The notes beneath the pieces are model-generated. The model made no database searches, was not told the DNA's origin, and was given only the letters and a program-made list of their open reading frames with translations. The translations under genes and the position numbers were made by a program. Shown piece by piece: positions 9,301 to 18,606 of a stretch of DNA of 19,174 bases (position 1 is its first letter; each line of letters opens with the position of its first letter). The stretch comes from Polyrhizophydium stewartii (Eukaryota; Chytridiomycota; Chytridiomycetes; Rhizophydiales), in NCBI GenBank assembly GCA_027604665.1, contig JADGIZ010000216.1, positions 1-19,174 on the forward strand, given 5' to 3'.

Positions 9301-10723
9301 CGCGAATAGCCATGAACGAAAAGTACATCTCCCAAAGACCCGGCTGCAAGCAGTGCACCTCAATCGCACGCTCAAACAGCGTCTGGATCCGCTCCACATC
9401 GCCGCCATTGGGCTGCTTCCTCTCAAAGGCGATGTAAGCGCAGAACGCCTCAAAGGACTGGCCGGCCTCGGTCTGCGCGGAAGCACCGGTTAGATGCATC
9501 GGCGCTCAATTGTATCGCGCTACAGGCATGGGACAGCATACCAGCTTCTGCTCCTGCATCTCGCGCGCACGCAGGCCTCGCTTGGTGGTCTCGGCAAGAC
9601 GCGTCGCCGCGATCAAGAGCTGGGTATACTTGTCGCCGCCGTGCGACGTCTCGAACGGCGAGTAGTCGTACAGCGTGCCGTCGATCGCCTCATGCGGCGT
9701 CTTGAGGCGATCGAGGAACATGGAGCGGACTCGTGCAATATCCTGCGGGCTGAAGCAGCAGCTGTCAGCCCATCTCGCCTTTGCATTATCACGCTCCAGC
9801 TCCCGCCGACGAACCTGCTTTGAGTCTGCAAACCGAGATGCGCCGCAACGGCATGAGTCAGAGTCAAGAGAATCTCTGCTTGGACGACACAAAAGGCGTA
9901 CCCACCTCGAGCAGCGCAAGCTCAAAGTCCTTGATGGCGTTCCAGACAAGATGGCCCTGGGCGGCATCGTCAGCATCCAAATCCGGATATCAGGCCCCGA
10001 CAAGAGCGCCGCGAGCCGATACCTTGGAAAAGTGCTTTCCGAGAGACTTGAGCGCAGCAGCAAACACAAGCCGGAGCCGATCGAGCGTGATCCACGGCGT
10101 GCCATCCTCGACGCCAGCCTCATACTCCTCAATGAGATACGCAACGTACGCCTGCCACACGCTGATGACAGGGTAGTCGGCCACGGCGCGTTCAAAGAGC
10201 CGCACAATATGTTCCTTCTCGTCGGGCTCGGCCGCCAGGCGGCGCTCGTCGTCGATCCATGCGAGCCACATGTCTGCACGGCGTGCGAATCAGCGCTCCG
10301 TCGGACGCTTCGAACACGCCTGCAGCGCCAACGAAGGCGGAGGCGGCGGCGGCGGCGGCAGCGGCAGGCTGGACTGCACACCTGGCGCCAGGGGAAAGAC
10401 GGCGGACATGGCCTCGCGGGAGGCGCGCAGCCCGTCAAGGTCGCCCGCAGCTGCCTGCGCGGCAACCATGGCGACGTGGGCGTCGTAGTCCAGCGGGTTC
10501 GCGGCGAGCTGCTCGACCGTTCGGTCAGTGCCTGGCCGCGGCTGCTGCGCTGCGCTGCGCTGCGCTGCGCTGCGCTGCGCTGCGCTGGCGGGCGGCACTC
10601 AACACGCTCAGAGAGGGCAGCGAGCTCTGTCGCAGACACCGCCTGTGCCTCGGGGCTCGCGGCCGCATCCGCAAAGTCGCTGCCGCTGTCGCTGCTGCCG
10701 TCCGACATGCTGTCCGACTTCAT
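6326..10723 (-). CDS. SART3: SART3/Prp24-type U4/U6 snRNP assembly factor (HAT repeats, three RRMs, LSm-binding tail)
   Basis: The protein reanneals U4 and U6 snRNAs to recycle the spliceosome in the nucleus. The model has 18 exons: 10723-10604, 10508-10382, 10273-10023, 9956-9906, 9742-9542, 9472-9206, 9134-9101, 9029-8916, 8845-8760, 8655-8549, 8479-8302, 8223-7904, 7834-7486, 7400-7326, 7249-7152, 7078-6991, 6922-6839 and 6757-6326. They total 993 aa (human SART3 is 963). HAT repeats run from about 40 to 480 (MWLAWIDDE, VWNAIKDFE, IWLEFVQFE, SEWIDFERTFG). A basic linker (KSKRRQ, GKRTR) follows as a likely nuclear signal. RRM1 is at about 624-700, RRM2 at 709-793 (TIYVSGL; ICFAYIEF) and RRM3 at 798-875 (ELFVTNL; GVAFVEF). 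The C-terminal TQDDFRKMLLGG is the LSm-interaction motif. The junction at 8759-8656 and the intron at 9905-9743 are the least certain. Met6 is an alternative start. Confidence 0.85.
10546..10585. repeat. (TGCGC)8 pentanucleotide microsatellite in SART3 intron 1
   Basis: Eight perfect tandem copies of TGCGC lie within the proposed first intron (10603-10509) of the SART3-like gene. They are upstream of its CACTGACC branch-like motif. The repeat is alternating-pyrimidine/purine-rich and would read GCGCA in the transcript. Confidence 0.9.
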
Positions 10724-10824
10724 CTGCTCGCTGGCGGGCAAAGTTTGGAAGCCATCGTGTTCGGTCACCACACCACCGCCGCTTCATTCGCAGGCCGGCT
10801 GCTGCTGCCGGCCTTACCGCTCGC
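10724..10824 (-). promoter_or_regulatory. 101-bp spacer holding the SART3 promoter
   Basis: Only 101 bp separate the crotonase-like stop codon from the SART3-like start on the same strand. The promoter must overlap the upstream gene's 3' end. A CACCACACCACCGCC stretch on the plus strand is the only simple-sequence feature I see. No TATA box is evident. Confidence 0.35.
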
Positions 10825-12800
10825 TCATGAGGCGGCGCGTTTGTCCGGGTGCCATCGCAAGAACCCGCCCTTGTCGGCAATGCAGTTGGCGTCGACGAGG
10901 TTCGAGACTCGGTGCACGAGCGCCCACGAGCGCTGATCGCGCTGCTTGCCCTCCGCCACGGCCGGGATCTTGGCATACTCGCTGACGAGGAACCTTGATC
11001 CAGGCGCCGTCGGCTGGATCTCGCCGAGCAGACTCAGCCTCTGATCCCGAAAGTCGAACCAGTTCGCCTTGAACCTGCGAATTGTGCGGGTCAGCACACT
11101 CCATGGCCAAGACATCCCCGTCCATTGAGAGTTCGGTCCCACCAGCTGATAACCTCTTCCTTGGTCAGCGCCATGCCGCCCGACGACTGGTGCTCGCCCG
11201 TCACCACGAGCCGCACATCCTCGGCCCGCGGCAGCTCCGTGACGGTGCGGTGCACGTGGTCGGTAAAGGTCTTGTCGTGCAGCAGCTTGGCCGCTGACGG
11301 CTCCTGACCGGCCTGCAACGCATCTGCTGTCAGCGATCGCCGGCTGTAAAGAACACCTGGAGTGATGAAGCACGCACCGTGCGCTGGTGTGCGACAAACT
11401 CGGTTTGGATCGAGGTCACCAGGTCAGATGCCGCTGCCAGCTGCAGGAGCTCGAGCGAGATCTGCGCGCAGGCGATGGTCAGAATACAAGCAGTGCTCGT
11501 GAGCTTGCAACGTGAGATGCAAACCTTGATGTTCTCCTGGTTGCGCCGCGAAATCTGCTCGAGCGCCTGCAATGCCCAATCGGACTCCTGCGTGGCAACC
11601 CGTCAGCGCATTAAGCATATGCGTGCGTTGGACGGCACATGCACACCTCGTTCTTGAGAGCCTCGAGGATCTCGGGAAGCGTCTCCCATCGGAAGCACCG
11701 CTCAAAGTGGCGCTGTGCGTCGCTATCGGCGGCCCATGCCCGCAGGATCTCGGGATCCGGGCTGTCCGCTTCACGGCCAAAGTCAGAGGGCGGAAGCAGG
11801 TCAATCAGGCAGATATGACACATGCTGAATCACCAGAAAACTCGTGCACGGCCTCGTGGATGTCACGCAGATCGCTGCTCGCGAGGGTGCTGAGCTTATC
11901 AATGAGTGCCGGCAGGCGCTCCTCGGGTACAAAATGCGTCGCAAACCCTGCGAGGCTGCAGAGCCGTTCAGCGCATGTCGGGCAGCGGGGAAAAGGGGCA
12001 GAGCTGATGCGACAGGGATGCTCACACTGCCTCCATTCCGTTGAGTTCGTGGCCCGTGGCGATCATGTACCGGGCGAAGCTGATGCCCGACGAGAGCCTG
12101 CTCAGAAAGAAGCTCATCCCGACGTGCTGCAGGCCATGCAGGACGCTGTCGGGCAGCGACACGGCCGTGTGTTCGGTGGCGATGCGCACTGGCGCATGGA
12201 TCGAGATGCCGAGCCCTGTCGCCAATGTGTGCCCGTCAGCAGCCCCGCCGCCATTGAGCCAGAGCCACCAAGCCGCTGCGCACCGTGCGGATCGTTCATG
12301 ATCGAGACGAGCGGCGTGTCCAGCGTGGCCAGAAAGTGGCCGAGGGCCGTCTCCTTGTCAAGCGCGCGCTGCGCCGACCCAGCGTCGGGCCGCAGTACAT
12401 GCGGTGTGCTGTCGCCTTGGACATGCGACAGGGTCGGTCCTGCGGCCGAGATGTGAACGGAGGCGTTGGACCGCTCCCACGACTTTTGGCCGGGGCAGCG
12501 CAGGCAGAGGCCCGCAGGTCTGTGAGCTGAGGCTGCGCATCGAGGTTGCAGTGCGTGACAGTGCGGTAGCGCAGCAGACGGCCCCCGCACCTGCAGCTTC
12601 TCGAGCACCGAGTCGATGGGCGATCCCCGCAACCAGTCGCCGCTGACGGGAGTTGCCTCGAAGCCAATGAGGCGGGCTGCGCCTTTCTCCGACATGTGCC
12701 ACGGCATGCGCAGGGCAGCAGGAGCATGGAACCGGCGCATGGACGCCGGCAGGATGCAGCGCGCCAGCGGCCGCTGCAGCGCAGCGAGCCTCAGCACCAT
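10825..12800 (-). CDS. HIBCH/EHD3-like crotonase-fold protein, probably catalytically dead (candidate mitoribosomal mS47)
   Basis: The protein belongs to the 3-hydroxyisobutyryl-CoA hydrolase family (yeast EHD3, also a mitoribosomal subunit, mS47). The exons are 12800-12591, 12482-12284, 12215-12026, 11955-11834, 11768-11647, 11587-11525, 11461-11378, 11312-11143 and 11074-10825 (469 aa). The first about 35 residues are Arg/Ala/Leu-rich without acidic residues, consistent with a mitochondrial presequence. Family landmarks are LVSIM, GLGISIHAPVRIATEHT (137-153), SFFLSRL and LAGFATHFVPEERLPAL. The catalytic Glu of 'MPET' is Asp159 (LPDS) and the catalytic Asp of 'PDVGG' is His167 (QHVGM). The Gly-rich oxyanion loop MGGG is shortened. 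A C-terminal extension of about 80 residues follows (SRFLVSEYAK, WALVHRVSN, GGFLRWHPD). A structural or ribosomal role is inferred. The exon 2/3 donor could lie 15 nt further on. Confidence 0.8.
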
Positions 12801-12877
12801 CTGAGCACGCCGGAGAGCTTGGGCAGGCCTCAGCAGCAGCAAGAACGGCGTGGCCTCGTCCTCAGGCGGCTGGCGAC
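12801..12877. promoter_or_regulatory. 77-bp divergent promoter between the crotonase-like and SET genes
   Basis: The two start codons face away from each other across 77 bp, so this segment must serve both genes. It contains repeated GCCTC/CCTCAG motifs and an AGCAGCAGCA run but no TATA box. Its function is inferred from position alone. Confidence 0.4.
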
Positions 12878-15187
12878 ATGCACAAGGATTTTCTTGGCCT
12901 TGTCGCCGGCCGCATGCACCCGAGGAAGCGCACCAAGGTCGGCGGAGGCGATGGCGGCGGGGCGGATGCAGCGAGGCATGCAATGCCTGGTGCACCCGCA
13001 AAGGCAGAGGTCGAGCCGCTCCTCGACTGGGGCCGCCGCCACGGCGCGCGCGTCGACAACCTCGACATCCGGCACGAATCGCTCGACGGTGGGCTTCGTT
13101 GCGGCTTTGCGGTTCTGCAAACACAGGACATAGCCTGCTGCTGACAGTTGTGCGCCGGCGTGCATCAAGACGACCGCAATCTTTCGCGCGGCGTGTACGC
13201 CAACAGGGACGTTGGCCCTGGCGACGAGATCTGCTTCATCCCCGAGACCATCCTGCTGTCCGAGTCTGTGGTGCGGGCTTCGGCCATCGGCAAGGCGGTC
13301 CTGGACTACATTGCCGAGCATCCCGAGGAGCAGGCACTCGTCAACGACCCCGTCAAGCACCCGCATGCAGGGATCTTGCTCGCGATGGCGGCGTTCATGG
13401 TCCACGAGTACACCGCGACAGAGGGCCACTCGCACTGGATGCCGTATCTGGCATCGCTGCCGGGCGACTACACGCTGCCGCTGATGTGGCCGCGCGAGAG
13501 AGTTGCGCACCTCCTTGGCGGAACGCCGCTCGAGCACATGATCTTTGAGCGGCTTGACTGGATCGAGGCCGGCACCCGCACCGTCGAAAGAGCATGCGGC
13601 GATCGGTTCCCGCCGGGAGCCCTCACGACCCGCTCGCTGTTGTGGGCAGCCTGTGCAGTGTGGAGCCGTGCGTTCCCCAAAGCGCGGCCGGTTTCACTAG
13701 AGCCGCCGGCTTCCCCGACCCACAAGGCGTCCGCAGAGTCTGGCCAAGACTGGATCAGCCTCTCCGAGATATGCCTCTATCCGATCCTTGACATGGTCGG
13801 TGCTGTCGGAGCGGGCCTGCGCGCATGGGCGTCGTGCTGACAAGCTCGCCTGCAGCTCAACCACAAGCGCGGGCACAAGATCGAGTGGAAAATGAGCAGC
13901 GACGGCGTTGCGTTCGTGGCTGTCGATGGCACGGCCCGCGGCTCCGAGCTGCTCAACAACTACGGACCCAAGGGCAACGAAAACCTGCTGAGCAACTACG
14001 GCTTTGTGCTGCAAGGCAACCCCGAGGACTACGTCAAGGTCTTTCTGGCACTGCGCTCCGAAGACGCGCTCTATGCCGCGAAACAGGAGATTGTCGGCAA
14101 GATCGACGGATGCAGCTTTGTGCACCTGATCTTCCGCGGCGACGAGTTGCCTGCCGGCTTGGTCTCTGTCGCGCGGATCCTGGTCGCCAACGAGCTCGAC
14201 CTGCACCTTCTGCATGAGCGCGCAGCCAAAGCCATTGACGGCTACGCATCTGTGCACACGTCTCCCGTCAGCGCGCGCAACGAGCTGCTTGCGCTGTCGA
14301 CCTTGCACAGCTTGCTGCTTGGCAAACTGTCTGCCGTGCAGCGCAACACGCCCGACTACGAGCGAGACGAGTGCGAGTATCCGACGGACAGCGAGCCTCG
14401 CCGGCTGGCGCGCGTTTACCGCGATGGTCAGGAGGCCATCTTGCAGCATGCGCTCGCGGCCGCACACTCGCATCTCCTCGACCAGCGCGCAAACCGTGTC
14501 CGCTTCAGCCTGATGGCGCAGAACGCTGTGGATGAGATGGCCGAGGTCGCTGCGATTGCCAGCCTTGCCGAGTTTCTTTCACATGGCTCCATCAGCGCTG
14601 AGAGCGAGCACATGGACCCCGAAATGGCCGAATTCGTCGCGGCGGTCTGCCAGCTTGGCGCCGAGGGCGACGACGATGGCGATGGCGATGGCAACGGCGA
14701 TGCAGACGAAGAACCAATCTTTGACGAGGATACGCTGCTTGTTCTTATCGTTGCAAACGAAACCAAGATCGGTCGCAAGTCGCACTGGGCCGCCGATCTT
14801 GCGGCTCTTGCCAGCCAGGACGGCGTTCACGAACAGTTGCTTGGGTGAGTCGGCAAGGCGGATCTGAGGTGACTGCGGCTGGCTGACATAGAATCCCTAT
14901 GCAGCGATCGCATTGCGGACATGGAGTCGCACTTTGAGGAGGAGGTGCAGCCGCTGTTGCGTGGTCTGCTCAAGCAGCGCCCTGGGACGGCGGTGCGCCG
15001 CATCGCCAAGCGGCTCGACGACAAGCGGGCATTCGTCTCCGCTGCGGCCATCGTCGAGCTGTGCACGGTCACGCTCGACGGCCAGTGGATCGACCCGCAG
15101 GCGGGGCCGGGCACCGAGCCGCGCACGGTCACTGTGGTGGCGCGGACGATCGACGGCGTGCGGGCCGCCACAGGCGCCGCGGAGTAA
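12878..15187 (+). CDS. SET-domain protein lysine methyltransferase (Rubisco LSMT/SETD3-6-like)
   Basis: This is a predicted S-adenosylmethionine-dependent protein methyltransferase of the split-SET, non-histone class. The exons are 12878-13088, 13170-13795, 13856-14844 and 14905-15187 (702 aa), with introns of 81, 60 and 60 nt. The SET start is SRGVYANRDVGPGDEICFIP (about 77-98). The cofactor-binding NHK motif (LNHKRG, 280-285) is restored exactly by splicing at 13795/13856. The catalytic core is SELLNNYGPKGNENLLSNYGF, with the expected Tyr at 315. A Gly/Asp repeat lies at about 551-562, and a helical C-terminal region resembles the Rubisco LSMT substrate-binding domain. The substrate is unknown. 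The stop codon lies 6 bp before the first ATG of the carrier gene. Confidence 0.82.
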
Positions 15188-15193
15188 CCCACA

Positions 15194-16221
15194 ATGAATC
15201 GGCGCTCGGCCGGGCACACGGAGCTTGCCGGCGGCACAAGCAGCATGCCGACCGAGCCCGACACGCTGTCGAACCTGGCGTTCTCGTCGGCCGCGGCGCT
15301 GGTGGCCCGCTCGGCAACGCACCCGTTCGACACCCTCAAGACGCGGATCCAGTTCAGCACCCAGCGGACGTCGCTGCTGGGCCTGGCCGCCCGCGTGGTG
15401 CGCACCGAGCCCGCCACGGCGCTGTTCCGCGGGCTCGGCGTCACGCTGCTGTTCAGCGTGCCGGGCACCGCCGTGTACCTGACCACGTACGACGAGCTCA
15501 AGCAGCGGCTCGGCGCCAGAGCCGGCGTCCTCGGCGGGCGGGACTCGCTGTGGGTGCATGCGCTCTCGGGCGCCGGCGCCGAGGCCGTCTCTGGTCTGTT
15601 CTGGACGCCGATGGAGGTGCTCAAGACCAAGATGCAGATGGGCTTCGGCGCACAGGGGCAGGCGGCTGCGGCCGGATCGCAGCCGCTGACCACGGCCCGC
15701 CTGGCGCACGACATCTTCCAGGCCGCGGGCCTGCGCGGCTTCTACCGCGGCTACGTGCTGTCGCAGGCCGTCTTTATTCCGTACACGGTGCGATGCTCTG
15801 TTCCTCGCAGCCCGAGCTTGCAGCTTGCTGACCCCACGGGCGGGGCTCGCAGATGGTCTATTTCGTGACCTACGAGCGGCTCAAGCGGACCTGGGCGGCC
15901 GTGTGGCCGACACCCGCGCGCGACGACCTGCCGTTCGCGGGCTACCTGACGTGCGCCAGCGCATCGGGCGCCGTGGCCGGCGCAGTTTCGAACGTGCTCG
16001 ATGTCGTCAAGACCCGCGTGCAGGTGTCGTCCAACCGCTCGGCGCTCGACGTGGTTGCGCACATGTGGCGGCACGAGGGCGGTGCGCTTGCATTCACAAA
16101 AGGCATGCTCGCGCGCATCATGTGGGTGACGCCGAGCATGGCCATCAGCGTCACGGTCTACGAGCTGCTCAAGGACTGGCGGGACCGCTCGCGCGGATCG
16201 CGGGGATCGCCGCCGCAGTGA
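15194..16221 (+). CDS. SLC25 mitochondrial carrier family protein
   Basis: This is an inner-mitochondrial-membrane solute carrier of the three-repeat, six-helix family. I cannot name its substrate. The exons are 15194-15787 and 15853-16221 (320 aa). The 65-nt intron has donor GTGCGA and branch GCTGAC and joins FIPYT to MVYFVTYE, a normal third-repeat junction. Signature motifs are PFDTLK (44-49), PMEVLK (139-144) and VLDVVK (246-251). The third lacks the kink proline. Aromatic and acidic family positions (YLTTYDELK, YFVTYERLK, VYELLKD) are present. The first ATG lies only 6 bp after the SET stop. Met18 (15245) gives a more usual N-terminus for the family and may be the real start. Confidence 0.85.
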
Positions 16222-16269
16222 CAAGCGATCGGCGAAGCGCGGTGTTGGCGGAGAAACTCATAAACGCAT

Positions 16270-18322
16270 TCATTTGCCGCTGGCGCGCTTAAACTCGGCG
16301 ATGCACTTGTTGCGCGCGGCGCCGTGGTCGACCATGGGCTCGGGATACCCGATGCGGGCGAGCTGCTTGCTCGACAGCTTTCGCGACGGCTCGTGGATCA
16401 CGTCGTTGCTGAGGCCCGCCAGCTCGGGCACAAACTCGCGGATCAGCACGCCCTCTGGGTCAAACTTCTCGGACTGGAGAAGCGGGTTGAAGATGCGGAA
16501 GTACGGCTGCGAGTCGGTGCTGCAGTTGGCAAGCAGTAACCGGGTCAGCCGCACAGGCAGCGCTGAAGCGCGCGGTCGCATGCGGCGCGTCTCACCCCGT
16601 GCTCGCCGTCCACTGCCAGCCGCCGTTGTTGGACGCAAAGTCGCCGTCGATCAGGTTCTGCATAAAGTACTTTTCACCCCAGCGCCAGTCGATCAGGAGG
16701 TCCTTTGTGAGGAAGCTTGCCTGCACGTGACGGCGCTGTCAGCGAGCACATCAAAGCAAGAGAGCGGGATTGTGCGCAGCGCTCACCGCAATCATGCGCA
16801 GGCGATTGTGCATCCAGCCCGTGGTGTTGAGCTGGCGCATTGCGGCGTCGACGATCGGATAGCCCGTCTTGCCCTCGCACCAGCTCTCAAACTTTTCCTT
16901 GTCGTAGCTCCACGCCACGCGGTCCGTCTCGAGCTTGAATGGCTTGTTCATGCACACGCGAGGGAACTTGACAAGAATGTAGCGGTAGAACTCGCGCCAG
17001 ACGACCTCGGAAATCCAGTGCACTAGACCCGGCTGGCCCGTGGCGAGCCTCTTGTGGTTGGCCTCCCAGGCGAGCCGCACGCACAGCTTGGACGAGATCA
17101 CGCCCGAGGCCTGGTAGGTGCTGAGGCGCGACGTCGATGGCTTGGCGGGAAAGTCGCGCTCGTCCTTGTACCTTGCGCCGCGTTGCTCGAGGAACGTAAC
17201 GAGACGCTCGTGCGCCACGCGCTCGCCAGCAGGCCATTCTGCATGCGCGCGCTTGCGCAGCTCGTCCGGCATTGGGAACTCGTCCAGCGCATCGGGAATC
17301 TCGCTGTGCTCCTTTGCGTAGTTCGCGACGATCTCGGGGAGAGCCGCCGCGACGGGGTCTGGGACAGGAATCAGATCGAGCAGGTTGGGCGACGCGTCGA
17401 CGACGCTGATCCAACTTCGCGGCGAGGGTCGAGTCAGCACCACCTGCCGCCGAGCCCCGCATTGCAAGCACCGCATACATACCAGTTCTTGTACGGCGTG
17501 TACACCGTGTATGGCGAGCGGTCCTTGGTGAACACGAGATCGGGCAGGACGACCATTTGCGAGTTGTTCACCGAGACGGTGACGCCTGCGGCCGTGAGGT
17601 CTTCGGCGATGCGCGCGTCGCGGCGACTCTCGTCGATCTCGAGCTCCTTGTTCCAAAAGACCTTCTTGGCGCCGATCTGGGAAACAACATCGAGCACGAC
17701 CGGGCGAACGTCCTTGACGGCGTCGGCGGTGCGGACCACGAGGGGGATGTTGAGCTTTGCGAGCGACTGGGCGAGCGTGCGCAGGTTGCGCAGCACAAAG
17801 TCGACCTTGATTGGCGCAAAGTCATGGTGCTTCCACTCGCCCTTGGCAATCACAAACAGGGCAACGACTGGGCGGCCCGCAGCGCACGCCTTGGACAAGG
17901 CCTCGTTGTCCTGCGATTTCAGATCGGTGGCGGACAGCGCACCCACGGCCGCAGATCGCATCAAGCGCGCGCGGATCGTCGTGCGTCAGCGGCGGGGCAG
18001 CGACGGGCGGCGGGTGTGTCCGGGTGGGCAGCAGGGAGCGAGGGCTGGGGTGCATTCCCGCACAGACATGCACAGCATGGCCCGTGCACGGCAGCCGCAT
18101 GGCGCAACGACTCACAAACACACGCAGGTCGGTTCTGAACCACATGAGCGACGTCGCCTGCGAGGCGTCGGTGGATCGGCTGCGCTTGGCGGTGCCGACG
18201 GTGGGCGACTCTGGCGAGAGCGTTGGCGACGCGTGCTTGTTCTTGCGCTGCGACTTTTCCGGAGTTGCAGCGGCCAGCGGCTGCTGCGCCTGGGCGGGCT
18301 TCTGGGACGAGCGGGCGGACAT
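16270..18322 (-). CDS. PHR1: Class I CPD photolyase (deoxyribodipyrimidine photo-lyase)
   Basis: The enzyme uses blue light and FAD to split UV-induced cyclobutane pyrimidine dimers. The exons are 18322-18116, 17910-17483, 17414-16787, 16720-16596 and 16519-16270 (545 aa). An N-terminal extension of about 60 residues, basic and Ser-rich ([14 protein letters not shown]), could be a nuclear or mitochondrial targeting region. It precedes the antenna-domain start [11 protein letters not shown]. The FAD domain carries [44 protein letters not shown], the photolyase-type SNNGGWQW (Asn near the flavin and a Trp of the electron-transfer chain) and PYFRIFNP. All are close to the E. coli enzyme and unlike animal cryptochromes. 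The first intron is 205 nt; the others are 66-76. The frame is open upstream of the chosen ATG but has no other ATG. It converges on the carrier gene with a 48-bp gap. Confidence 0.92.
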
Positions 18323-18606
18323 GGATGGAGGCGGCTGGACAAGCAGTGACAGCGGAGCGAAGATGGGTACGATGCGGAGAGCGCGGGGGACGGGAGCGGG
18401 CCGGGGCGTGCGCCAAGCTGAGGCGTGCAGCGTGCGGAGAAGGAGAGATGCTGCCGGTCCGGCGCGGAATGCGATCGGGGCCAGCTCGGGCGGATGTTGG
18501 CGGGCCAGGTCGGCGATGGCGGTTCGGGCTTGGGTGCTGCGGGGCGGGCGCGTCCTCAGGTGCACGAGGGCCTTGCCGGGCGGGGGTCTCGCGGCCGCCT
18601 GCCCTC
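18323..18606. promoter_or_regulatory. Divergent spacer between the photolyase and the right-edge gene
   Basis: This 284-bp segment lies upstream of the photolyase start and of a plus-strand ATG at 18607. It is purine-rich on the plus strand over its first half, with GGAG/GGGA runs. I see no TATA box or repeated element. Light- or UV-responsive control of the photolyase would be expected to act here, but no such site is recognised. Confidence 0.4.

Noticed and set aside
9675..10985. 436-aa plus-strand open frame
   Set aside because: It lies antisense to SART3 exons that carry HAT motifs and runs through the TGCGC repeat. No family resemblance was seen.
12114..13124. Continuous 336-aa minus-strand frame as a single exon
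   Set aside because: It reads through the divergent promoter, a stop-free intron and into a shifted frame. Family motifs are recovered only with the spliced model.
14827..15714. 295-aa minus-strand open frame
   Set aside because: It is antisense to the SET C-terminus and the carrier, whose motifs are unambiguous on the plus strand.
17146..17156. Another TTTCCCGCC (minus strand) as an E2F site
   Set aside because: It lies inside a photolyase coding exon and encodes the photolyase residues FPAK, so it is probably chance.
17054..18349. 431-aa plus-strand open frame
   Set aside because: It is antisense to clearly recognisable photolyase exons and has no motif of its own.
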